A stretch of 64,000 bases of DNA from Golubevia sp. BC0850 (taxonomy: Eukaryota > Basidiomycota > Exobasidiomycetes > Golubeviales > Golubeviaceae), in NCBI GenBank assembly GCA_012976225.1, contig JAAVVG010000014.1, forward strand, positions 496,001-560,000. Reading direction: 5' to 3'. Each line of letters starts with the position of its first letter. Within the stretch, counting starts at the first letter, position 1. Below are positions 33,847 through 44,577 of the stretch, in pieces. The translations under genes were made by a program, and so were the position numbers. The notes under the pieces were generated by a model. The model saw only the letters and a program-made list of their open reading frames with translations. It was not told the origin of the DNA and made no database searches.

Positions 33847-35113
33847 ATGGCATCTTCATCCAAAGCTAACTATCCAGAACTTTGTCCTGGAGGAGGTTTG
33901 ATTCTAGCTTGGCAGGTTAAAGGTAAAAAAGTTTTAATCGTGGGAGGTGGTCCAGTAGCTGCAGGTGAGTCAAAGAGAGAGCGGCACAGAGACAACAGAA
34001 TCAGAGATAGAGATAGAGAGTCCAGATAAGAGCCTCCTCGGCAATGAGCTCTGATTGCAAGTCATTCAGTCTCAGTGGAAGTTAGTCTCATTCAATCTGA
34101 GTGCTCCATCAGAGATAGCCCTCTCCAGACTGGCGCAAGAAGAGGGTAAGATGGCTACTCAATTTCAGAGGCAGACGCTCCTCCCGCTGTCACCTCCCTT
34201 TTGCGGTCCTTGTCCCCTCGTTTCTACTTCTGAAATTCTGACTCAGTCGAAAAGGAATGAGAAGCTCACGACGACTTGGTGAGGCGCCTTTGTCCGACGT
34301 CCAGACCTTGCTCACTCTTCATCTTGTCCCTTCTCTCACCCAGGTCGACTGGTGAACGTCAAAGATGCTGATGCTATAGTGACAGTGATCTGTCCTTCAT
34401 CAGGTCTTTGTCCAGAAATGCGTTACAGAATTGAGGAAGAAAAGGTAGTTCAAATCTATCATGATCGAAAATTTCAAGACAAATCAGATTTAGAAGGTTT
34501 CGACATGGTTCTAACAGCTTTAGACGATATTGAAATTTCACGTTCAATTTGTTATATGTGTAGGGAATTGAAAATCCCAGTCAACGTAGCAGATGTACCA
34601 CCTGAATGTGATTTCTACTTCGGTTCGCTAATCAGAAGAGGTCCTTTGCAAATCATGATTTCAACAGGTGGGAAAGGTCCTAGAATTGCAAATCAAGTTA
34701 GAAGAACTGTTGAACAAAGTTTACCGGATTATTTGGATACTACTATTGAGAAAGTTGGGGTTCTAAGAGGGAAATTAAGGAAAAAAGCTCCTGATTCTAA
34801 AGATGGTCCAAAGAGAATGAGGTTTATGATCGAGATTTGCGAGAAATGGAATTGGAATCAATTGGCTAAAATGGATGAACAGACTATGGAGGAAGTTTTG
34901 AAAGGTTGGGAAATTGGGAAATCTGAAAGTCCAAAGAGTTTAAGAGGTGTCGTTGGTTATTACACCGGGGCGGATTGGAAAGATGTAAAGAAAAGATTGT
35001 TTGGGACTTGTCCTGTTGTTGGAGTAATTTCTCCTTGGATGGGCGGAGCTTTGGGTTTCAGTGCTGGAGTGGCTGCTACAAGTGCCATATTTTTGATGAG
35101 AAGGCATAATTAG
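33847..35113 (+). CDS. MET8: Siroheme synthase: precorrin-2 dehydrogenase/ferrochelatase
   Basis: Met8 oxidises precorrin-2 to sirohydrochlorin and inserts iron to make siroheme, the cofactor of sulfite and nitrite reductases. Exons 33847-33964 and 34344-35113 give 295 residues. The NAD-binding motif spans the intron: VKGKKVLIVGGGPVAAGR. Further family features are the Asp in VLTALDD, VNVADVPPECDFYFGSLIRRG and QIMISTGGKGPRIANQVR. The helical C-terminal part (RFMIEICEKWNWNQLAKM) matches the dimerisation region. The tail has a hydrophobic stretch (MGGALGFSAGVAATSAIFLM) just before the end, which could anchor the enzyme in a membrane; yeast Met8 lacks it as I recall. The 379-nt intron is one of the longest here. 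Upstream, CIA2 is divergent at 107 bp. Confidence 0.95.
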
Positions 35114-35411
35114 ATGTCGGTTCATTAAATTTGTCGCAATTCTCCTCTTCAGTCATTCTATTCATAGACTTCTACTTTTCCCTCGGTTCAAATTCTAGAC
35201 TTCGTTCTCAAATTATGAATCTTTCTTCTCTTCGCTCTATCCTATCCCTTGCACTCTGCGATTTTGTATTCATAGGCTTTACGATAATGACGTCAATCCC
35301 TCTCTCTCACACACACAAGCAGTCCTTCCTTTTCTCACTCTTTGCAGTGAAAACAATGACATCGCACAGTCGAGTTACTATTTCATTTCATTGCTACGAA
35401 AGGTCTCTCAG

Positions 35412-37856
35412 TCACCTTCTCTCAAACGCTTGCCTTCCGTCGCTCGACCAACCCATTCCTTCTGCGATCTTTAGAGACAAAGCCCTACGCATGAACTGCT
35501 CTCGGGCTAAGTACCGAGTTTGCTGTGGAGGCCGAAGTGAGAAGAGGTGAGGAGGAGGTAAACACAAAGGTCAGGTTTGGTTTGACTCTTGATCGTGTAG
35601 AGTACTCACCTTCAAGAAACTTGCAAGGTCTATCCGTTCGGAATTGAGAGCTCTCCCTAGATGATAGATCGTGTCTTCAATCGCATTATCCTCAGCTACT
35701 AAGTCAAGTAGTCTGGAGAAGATAAGGACAATTGTCAGCTTGATTGTCAGCTTGGTAGCTTCGTCTCTCTCCTTCCACATTCCTCAAAATACTCACTGAT
35801 TCCCCACAATACTGGTAGCACAAACGATTCCCTCCATTTCAGGTTCTTCTTTCTTCTTGAGATCTGCATACCTCTCTTCTCCTTTACTATGCAATTCTTC
35901 CAATCTCTCCCTTCTAGTCCTACAAACATCCCTAACAGCTTCCAATCTTTTCATTTCATCTCTAATAGCGGGTTCCCCTCTGCTAAGATCCGATTGCAGA
36001 ACTTCAAGTTGAGAATTCGCAGAGTTGAGAGTCTGTTGAAGAGAGAAGTATCTAGAATTGATCTTCTCGTAAAGAGCTGTATGAAGAGCTAAAAGTTCTG
36101 GGTTCAAAGGTCTTGGAGGTGCAGGTCCAGAAGTGAGTTGAGATGAATCGGAAGTTGAAGATTCTAGCGAGTCGAGCAGATCCTCTTGACGTCGGGGTTG
36201 AGGTGGAAGAGGAGGTGGAGCGACTTGCTGGTCGAAGGAGGGCTGTTGAGGTCGATCAAAGGTTTGAGGTTGAGGTTGATATGGATGCTGAGGCTGTTGC
36301 TGAGGATGAGACTGATGTGTAAGTGGTGCCCATGCAGATCCAGATCCAGGACAGGGAGCTGAGAACTGATTCCGAGGATCTCGAGGATCCAGACTATTAC
36401 TCCTTGAAGGACCCGGCTGCGAAGGATCTGGTCGAGGAGATTGAGAATGGAAGGTCTGAGAATTCTGAGGTGAACTTTGAGGGTGTTGGAATTGAGCTTG
36501 CGGATGAGGTTGGAGTTGAGGACCAGTTGTTGTTGATTGATAGGAGTGACCATTCTGATTTGAGTAAGTTTCAGGTTGAGATTGAGGATGAGGTTGAGGC
36601 TGGAATTGCTGGTGATTCTGATAAGGGGACTGCTGCCTGAAAGTCGGATCCAAATTCAGAGAGGACTGTCTACTTGCTTGACCAGCTTTTGGAGGAGGAG
36701 CCGGAGCACCTGAAATTGAAGGATTTGGAGAAGCAGGAACACCACCAGAATTGAAATCTTGACGAGAATGTCCCACAGGCGGAGGTCTCATAGGAGGGCC
36801 TCGCTCCCTAGGGTCTGGGTTGAAAGTTTCAGAAACTCGAGGAGAGGAAATGGACGGAGAAGATGTTGAAGCTCGTTGAACTTGAGGGGAAGGTGCACCA
36901 GCTGGCTTTGCGTATACTGGAGGCTCTCTACCGAAGATGTCTTGAAGATCGTGAACTAGAGAGAGTAAATTACATCCCTGAAGATAAGAAACAGAAGAAT
37001 ACCGAGAGGCATATGGTCAGAATAGGCGGGAAGGCTGCGAGTCTTTAATTCCAAATCTCTAGTCTCCCTTTCCATCGTTCCAAAACCCACTCCACTCGGG
37101 TCTGAGAGTAATTCAAAGTCTCATGTCGCCAGAGTTAGTTACTCCTCGTTGCCTGCTCTCCTGCACCTTTCACATGTCCACTATCAATCTATCTGCTCAC
37201 CTCAAACTTCCTGCTCCAAGCTTCCAAGTACCCGCCCTCAACCCTCCCACTAACATCAACATGTTTCCCTTTTCTGACTAGCATATCGTTCGTAGGAGTA
37301 ACGTAAACGATCGGAGGTTCCCTCGGATAAGCCCTTTGAATCCAAATCGAAACTGGAATGTTGTAGGTGGAATTCCTGAACTGAATGGGTATCGTTCCAG
37401 TCAATTGAATGAGTAATTGAGTCCTGCCGTCATCGTATGCTGGAGGATTTGAAGAGTAGAATAGAGATAAGAAGCATGAGTAGAGAAGGGAAGAATGGAT
37501 TGTGAGAAGATAAGGATTGGGAGGAGTGAGGAGAGGGTAATTGGAACTCACTGTAAATTTCAGTCTTTGGGAATAGGGATGAGACTGATGTCAAGGTTCT
37601 ATCTGTATCTGCGTAAACCTTGTCAGATTCGGGATACTGAGCGGGAGGTATGGAGATCAAGAGTAAAGGTAGTCGAAGGGTTCAGTCTCAGCATTCACTT
37701 GCAGTTCCCTCTCTGTCCATCCTTCTCCTCCTCCTTCCCCCTCCTGAACCTGTCCTTGGTCTGATTCTTCAGTGTGCAAAGAATAGCCTCCCTTTGCTGA
37801 TTACTCACCTGAGTGACGACGCCTCTCAGCCATCGTTGAACGACAGAGTGATCCAT
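35412..37856 (-). CDS. VPS23: ESCRT-I subunit Vps23/TSG101
   Basis: This is the ubiquitin-recognising subunit of ESCRT-I, acting at endosomes in cargo sorting. Exons 37856-37809, 37636-37552, 37439-37201, 36977-35797, 35712-35610 and 35522-35412 give 588 residues. The UEV domain covers about residues 1-145: YDDGRTQLLIQLTGTIP, STYNIPVSIWI, REPPIVYVTPTNDM and GKHVDVSGRV. A linker of about 230 residues, very rich in Pro and Gln, follows. Then comes a coiled coil (about 400-500: LALHTALYEKINSRYFSLQQ) and the C-terminal steadiness box (LLDLVAEDNAIEDTIYHLGRAL; LAREQFMRRAL). The linker is longer than in yeast Vps23 and probably differs between related species. It is convergent with MET8. Confidence 0.95.
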
Positions 37857-38206
37857 TTCTGATTTCTATTCTCCTCTGGATCTGACCTGATCTGACCCGA
37901 TCCAGCTGCTTCTCTCAAACTTGCTGTGCTCTTTAAGATTTACAATTTCAGCTCTAACTTCCTCTTCCTGACCGTTTTGATGAGATTCCTTGAAGATTCA
38001 AGTATGGAATAGACGTGGAGATGGAGTTGGGAGCGGATGAGAGAGAAGACCAAAACTCTCGCACAGAATCGAAGAAAAAGATTCGGAATCAACGGTTAGG
38101 TTTTGATGATTTTTAAAAGGTGGGTTATTATTGCAACACAAACAAGAAGGACAGGGAAACAAAAACGAGCATTAAAGAACAATAGTCTAATCTAATCGGA
38201 GCCCGT
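37857..38206. promoter_or_regulatory. VPS23 upstream region and IDP 3' region
   Basis: These 350 bases separate two minus-strand genes. The right-hand gene, VPS23, is transcribed away to the left of its own start at 37856, so its promoter lies here, beside the 5' side; the isocitrate dehydrogenase 3' end lies near 38206. Repeated GATCTGACC-like words (37878-37905) are the only visible pattern. Confidence 0.35.
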
Positions 38207-40720
38207 CTAAAGCTTTCCAGCTTGGATTCCCTTAGCAGCCAGCTTCTTCTTCAAAGCCTCAGTGACGTAGTCAAGGAATTCAGTTGTACTGTTAGAAGCC
38301 GAGGAAGAGAGAGAGAAGACGAGGAAGACAGAACCAGACCAGTGAGAGAAGAAAGAAGAGAGAAGTCAACAACTGAAGAAACAAAGGAAACCCCTTCCAC
38401 TCTTCCCTTCCATCTACTTCTTTTGAACTCACTTAACATAGTGTTCCCTAGTCATCTTCTTCCCATGAATAGCCAAAGCCAAATCCTTAGTCATGATCCC
38501 ATCAGAATCAATAGCCTGAATACAAGCTGCTTCCAATTCCTTTGCGAAAGTGATCAATTCATCATTCTTATCCAATTTTCCTCTGAAAAGTAAACCTCTA
38601 GTCCAAGCATAAATCGAAGCCACCGAATTGGTAGAAGTTTCATTCCCTTTTTGATGTTCTCTGAAATGTCTAGTGACTGTTCCATGAGCTGCTTCACTTT
38701 CCAAAATCAAACCGTCTGGAGTGATTAATTCTGAAGTCATCATACCTAGAGAACCGAATCCTTGAGCTACGATATCCGATTGAACATCTCCATCGTAGTT
38801 TTTGCATGCCCAAACGAAACCTCCTTCTCCTTTGATGGCTTGGGCTACGGCGTCATCGATTAGACGGTGCTGAGAAGATCGTGAGGTTGAAGAATTGAAA
38901 AAGGTCAGAATGGGCGAAAAAGAAAGAAAGAAAAACTGAAATAGGGTTCGGCAAGAAGGCGAGAACTCACCTCGTACCACAATCCATTCTTCTCGAATTG
39001 AGACTTGTATTCTGACTGATAAAGCTCTTCGAAGACGTCCTTGAATTTTCCATCTGTTCAGAAAGAAGCAGAAAAAGAAAGAATATCTCATCAGTCACCA
39101 ACCCTCCCACCGGCTCTCCTCTTTATCAAAAGCTCACCATAAGCCTTCAAAATAGTATTCTTAGTACTCATAATCAACGGCATTTTCTTTTCAATAGCCA
39201 TTTTGAAACTAGCATGAGCGAAACCGGTAATACTTTCGGTAGTGTTGTACATTCCCATTCCAACTCCACCAGCTTCAGGGAAATTGAAAACATCCCAATT
39301 TTGAGCAGGTTTGGAAGTATCAGAAGGTTGGAAAGTCATGGTGAATTTTCCAGCTTCGTTCACAACAAAGTTTTGACAACGATATTGGTCTCCAAATGCA
39401 TGACGACCGATACAGATTGGTTTGATCCATCCTGGAACTGGACGTGGGATTTTCTCTAAAACGATTGGTTCACGGAAAACTGTACCTCCTAGGATGTTTC
39501 TGATGGTTCCATTGGGGGAGAGCCACATCTGAGAGAAATGATTTGGAAGGAGGTTTGAGGTTGAAAGGCTGCTTTCGACAAAGAGTGATTGAGATTGATC
39601 GAGAGAATGTTCACTCACCTTCTTAAGTTTGAATTCTTCAACACGAGCTTCATCAGGAGTGATGGTAGCACATTTGATTCCAACCTGATGTTTCTTGATG
39701 GCTTCAGCAGCTTCAACTGTAACTTTGTCATCAGTCTAGAACATCCAGAGAAAGGAAAAGAACATCAGAAGCAGATCTCGATTGTCCAAAGGATTGGATC
39801 CAATTCGCCAACGGATCCCAATGCGAACTCAAAAAGGAAAGAGAGACTCACAGCATCACGGTTTGTAATAGAAAGATCGTAATACTTGATATCAACATCG
39901 ACGAAAGGGAGAATCATCTGAGGAAAGAAAGGTGAAAAGATGGAAAGAATCAAAATCCGGTTCAAATCCTTTTCCAGAATCTTCCCGCTTAGCTTCTACT
40001 CACCTCATCTCTGATTTTGTGCCAGATGATACGCTGTAGATGAAAAGGAGATAGAATGATTGATTCAGTAAAGAATTATAGGGAAGGCAGGAAGAATCTA
40101 ATCTTGGAACTGGAAGAAAGCTCCCGACTCTCCTCAAGTACACTCCCTTTCGTCCTTTCAGCTTCACAAAGTTCATCGCAAGGTCTCACTCTACCCATGA
40201 ATCCGAATCTGTGTCCCACCTCTACCTTGGACGTCTCTCTTCGTTTGAAGTGATCTTGCGAACAAAGACGGAGATATGATTGCCGCTCCCTTGCGATTCC
40301 CTTCCTTCTGATCTCTGATACTTACAGTCATCTCATCTCCATCCATCTCAACCACTGAACCTTTAACTTTGATCCTGTCTGAAAAAGGCGGGCAAGAAAG
40401 GGAAGAGAGAGAAAGATCAAACGTAAGCCATCTAGAAGCGGAAATAGATTTCTTCTCAACCTTGCCATCTGATGCTCACTTGCTGACATAGTTGAGGAGA
40501 AATATCTGTTGAATTGAGAAGTGAATTGATTCAAACAAGTTGAAGGAATGAAAGAAGAAGATCTGATTGAATTGGAAGCGTTGGAAGTTGTAGCGATTCT
40601 AGATCTTGAAGATGAAGCAGCAGCTAATTTTGAAGTGGAAGCAGTTGAGATTGAGCGATTGAAACTGATTGAAGTGATTGAAGATGGCACAGAGGTGCGA
40701 AGAGTTGAGCTACAGAGCAT
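38207..40720 (-). CDS. IDP1: NADP-dependent isocitrate dehydrogenase
   Basis: The enzyme converts isocitrate to 2-oxoglutarate with NADPH production. Nine exons (40720-40480, 40378-40326, 40033-40004, 39917-39852, 39735-39619, 39528-39138, 39053-38971, 38869-38433, 38288-38207) give 499 residues. Residues 1-77 form a Ser/Arg-rich, acid-free presequence for mitochondria. Motifs: [91 protein letters not shown] and [11 protein letters not shown] second in-frame ATG at codon 78 (MSANRIKVKG) falls exactly where cytosolic isoforms begin, so dual targeting from one gene is plausible. The protein ends GKL, close to but not a standard peroxisomal signal. Exon 3 has 30 nt. Confidence 0.96.
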
Positions 40721-41215
40721 CTATTGATGGTTGGGAAGAAAGAGGAAGAAAGTAAAAAGAAGAGCAAGTTGGGGAAGATACGACATTAGGCTAATCGATT
40801 GTTCCGATATAGCCTGTTCCGAATTTCAATTCATTCAATGCTTACCATGACTTCTATCTATTCCACTCTACTCTTGGATTGAGTCAAAAGTTTGATAGGA
40901 AAGAAGGAGAAGAACTTCTGAATCTTCAATCACAATCAACAGCTTCTGAGCACAGTTCTCCTCTTTTCCAGCTTTCAATTGGCCGACTCGCCGATTGATT
41001 GAGTCTCTTATCAGTTCGCCATCTGAAAAGCCTTGAAATCCTGTTCTATCCAACCCCCAAAGCGATTCAATCCATCATCTCCTCAGCGTCAACGATTGCA
41101 AGATGAACGTCGGGAAGAACGTTTGAACACCCTCGATCTCCGAAGATCTCCAGTTGAACTTCTTCTTCTCCTTTCGCCTCCTTCCTTCCAATCAATCCTC
41201 CGAAGTATTCTTCAA
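40721..41215. promoter_or_regulatory. Divergent promoter: IDP and aromatic decarboxylase
   Basis: This 495-base spacer lies between opposite starts. The frame upstream of the decarboxylase ATG stays open back to about 41033 but without an in-frame ATG, so it is probably leader. Confidence 0.45.
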
Positions 41216-43411
41216 ATGGTCTTAGACATAGAAGGGTAAGACTTTCAATAGACTCATCCTTCAAACTCTGTCTTGTCTTGCTGACCTTAAACATCGATGA
41301 TCGATTCTTCCTTCTCTCCTGCTAGATTTAGAAAAGCAGGTTACGCAGCCGTGGATTCCATCTGCGAATACTATCAGAACCTAGAAAAGAGACCAGTCAA
41401 TGCTCAAGTAGAACCTGGTTTCCTTTCCAAATCGATTCCAGGTGAATCATAAGACAAAATCTATTTTGCGGCTCATCGTCTTCGCTCACGACCTCACGTA
41501 GTTCTTCTTCCCTTCTGAACAGACCATGCTCCAGAGAAAGGTGAAGAATGGGATACGATAGCAAAAGACTATCAGGATGTTATCCTACCTGGGATTACTC
41601 ATTGGTGAGGCTTTGGCTGAAAGCCTCTTCCTTCGCTCTCTTCTTGGAAGCAGAGGTTGCTGACTTTTCTACCCTCTGCCACTCTCATATCAAGGCAACA
41701 CCCAAATTTCTACGCCTATTATCCTTGCAACGCAACTTTTGAAGGTGCTTTAGCAGATTTACATTCCGCCATGATCTCAAACCCAGCTTTGTAAGAACCT
41801 TCTCTCGCATCTCTTCTATCCTTTTTCTTTACTCCATGATCTTCATCACTGACCTCTCTACGTTTTCATCTTGACAGCAATTGGTCCTGCAGTCCAAGTG
41901 TCACAGAACTAGAAATCATCCAATTAGATTGGTTAGCCAAAGCTTTAGGTTTATCAAAAGATTTCGAATCTACTTCGTCTTCCAGGAATGGAGGTGGAAT
42001 CATATTAGGATCAGCAAGTGAGGTTGCTTTAACAGTGACAATAGCTGCTAGGGAGAAGGTATTGGCATATCTGAATGAAAGAGAACAACAAAACTTAACA
42101 TCGAAAGTCATACCTCCAAGCGAAACCTCTGAATCAAGTTTAGATCCTGACAATGTTTTACTAGAAACTGATTCAAAACCTCAAATTGAAGCTACTATGT
42201 CAGAAGAAGACAAAGCCTCAAAATGGAGAGCAGAGAAAACTGGAAAATTGATCATGTATGGTACGACCCAGACTCATTCTATTGGAACTAAGGCAGCTTT
42301 GATCTTAGGATTGAAATTTAGAGCATTGGAGGTCAAAGCTAAAGATGGTTATGCTTTAAGAGGTGAAACTTTGAAGAAAGCTTTGGAAGAAGATGAGAAG
42401 ATTGGAAATGTTCCTTTCTTCTTGATTGGAACTCTGGGAACAACTTCTAGTGGTGCTGTGGATGATATTACTGAGATTGCTTCAATTGGTGAGCTTTATC
42501 CGATTGCTTTTGAAAATCTGAATCTCTTCCAGAGAGGGCACGAAAGATTCTAACCAGCCAGTCGTAACTTGTCTGCCTCTTTTCATCCCCCAGTCAAACA
42601 TCACCCAACTCTCTGGCTTCATATAGATGCAGCCTACGCAGGTGTTGCTTTATCAATTCCGGAACTCAGAGCTTCTTCACATTTAGATGCCATCAATGAA
42701 GTTGCAGATTCCTTTTCTACCAACCTTCATAAATGGGGTTTAGTTCAATTCGATTGCTCCCCACTACATGTTAGAGATAGAGGAACTCTTTCAAGAGCTT
42801 TGACTATCACACCTGAATATCTCAGAACTAGACATGGAGATGCTGGTTCGGTTTTGGATTTGAGAAACCTTCAGATTTCACTTGGAAGAAGGTTTAGAAG
42901 TTTGAAAATGTGGTTTGTTTTGAGAAGTTATGGGTTGGAAGGCTTTAGGAATCATTTGAAGAAGAGGTGAGCTTTAAAAAACTCTCGAGAAGGGGTTCGA
43001 AGAACCCAATGTAGAATCCTACGTATTGTACTAGTACAGTACATCTTACTGAATCCTCGACCCGTCTCTCTTTCCAGCATATCCCTTTCCAACCATTTCG
43101 AGAAACTCCTAAGAACTTCTTCTGAGATGTTCGAGATCGTAGCTCCACCTCGATGGGCTCTCGTGGTATTCAGGCTGAATCCAGGAACTGGGAAATTGGG
43201 TAAATTCAAGGATCTGGAAGAATTGAATCAAAGGTTTTGGTCAAATCTTCAATTGAGATCCGAAGAAATCGCTTTGACTCAAACTGTTTTGCCAGAGATT
43301 GGTTTTTGCATTCGATTAGTTGTTGGAAGTCCACAAACGGAAGCTAGACATATTGAAGGAGCTTGGGAAGTTATCGTAGAAAGGGGGAGATTTACTTTGG
43401 CAGAAGAGTAA
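41216..43411 (+). CDS. Aromatic-L-amino-acid decarboxylase family (group II PLP enzyme)
   Basis: The family decarboxylates tryptophan, tyrosine or DOPA to the amine. Exons 41216-41235, 41326-41441, 41523-41604, 41695-41790, 41878-42488, 42594-42966 and 43078-43411 give 543 residues. Family features are AGYAAVDSICEYYQNLEKRPV, LPGITHWQHPNFYAYYPC, NWSCSPSVTELEIIQLDWLAKALG, the HIDAAYAG aspartate that holds the PLP ring nitrogen, the PLP lysine in STNLHKWGLVQFDCS, and LQISLGRRFRSLKMWFVLRSYG. An insert of about 50 polar residues (near 245-295 of the protein) lies after VLAYLNEREQ. The first exon has 20 coding nt. Substrate choice is not readable. No obvious secondary-metabolite partners flank it. 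Confidence 0.93.
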
Positions 43412-44577
43412 TCGGGATCAAGGGTCGGTTCTGAGAGTGGCTGTATTGTACCGGCATCACATACTCTCCACATATTCTCTCGCTTTGAGCTTTATGAGCT
43501 TCATGGTCCCAAACTCTCAAGTGCTCAAAAATCCTTTCAAAAAGGGACGACTGGCTTCCGAGATCAACCATTCACCGCGCGATTGACTTGAAAGAAGATG
43601 TTCAAATCACTCCGATAAACCTTTGCTAACAATCTAAGCTTTCGTAGCCACGATACGACTACCCCTGCTCAAATGTGTCATCCTCGCCACTGAGCGTTCG
43701 ACTTCTTTAGCTTCTGCATCCCCATCACCAAGTTCAACGATTCTGCTGTTCTTCTGATCTCAGTTCACCGAAGCTGAAGTCAGCCTTTCGAAACTCATCC
43801 AGCTTCTACGTTCAAACGAGAAAGTAAGACGGTTCTCAGAAGGACGTTCCAGTGGTGTTGTCTCTTTCTTCAGAGGTGAGGACTTGAACGAAGCGAGACT
43901 TCAAGCAACTTGCTTCAAGCTTCGAGAGTGATATACCACTTTTTCTCTTTTTCCCTTCTCCCTAAAGAATGGGAGACCTCAGTCACGTCTTCAGGCCCCG
44001 ACACCTTGCCTTGAAAGATGATCCACGAAGCTCACATCGCTCTGGAGGCAAGTTCGCTTATTAGTATTCTTAAAATTCAGTGTTTGCTAATCTCACCCAT
44101 GTTTGTTTCTTCTTTCCCCCAAGCCTACAATCTTTTTTCCATCCTTTCTCGATCTTCTCAACTCAAATCGACATCTTCAACACTAGCCACTGTTCTTTCA
44201 TCTCTCAAGTCCATTTCTTCAAATCTTCTCTCTCGATCTCAAGCCGCCTCTTCTTCTCAATCCAGAGATCTGTTCTTGTCGCAGTCGGACTGGATCTCAA
44301 GTTCGGGCTCGAATCTCGACAGCAGAAATCTGTCGTGAACGGAGTTCTCAATCCTGAATCCACGCAGAAGCGGTGACGTGTTCATCAAGGATCGTTTCAT
44401 CAATTTAAATCTCTTGCCTGCACGTTTGATGCTTGGCGATTCTCGAACCTACTTAAATGGCGGTTTCTGGATCCGAGATGGTAAATTCTCAGTGATTCAA
44501 TCTGGAAAATGAAGAAAGAGACCACCTCAAAGCGGTATATGATCTCTTTGGATTCACAGGTTAGAAGTCTCTTTGCT
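43412..44577. other. Gene-poor stretch with possible unresolved small gene
   Basis: This 1166-base stretch has no recognised gene. Two plus-strand pieces look weakly coding: one after a good acceptor near 43764 reading FTEAEVSLSKLIQLLRSNEK up to a GTAAGA donor, and one near 44125-44338 reading a Ser/Leu-rich helix (LFSILSRSSQLKSTSSTLA). They could be exons of a small helical protein, or chance. I could not find a start codon or consistent phases. Confidence 0.25.
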
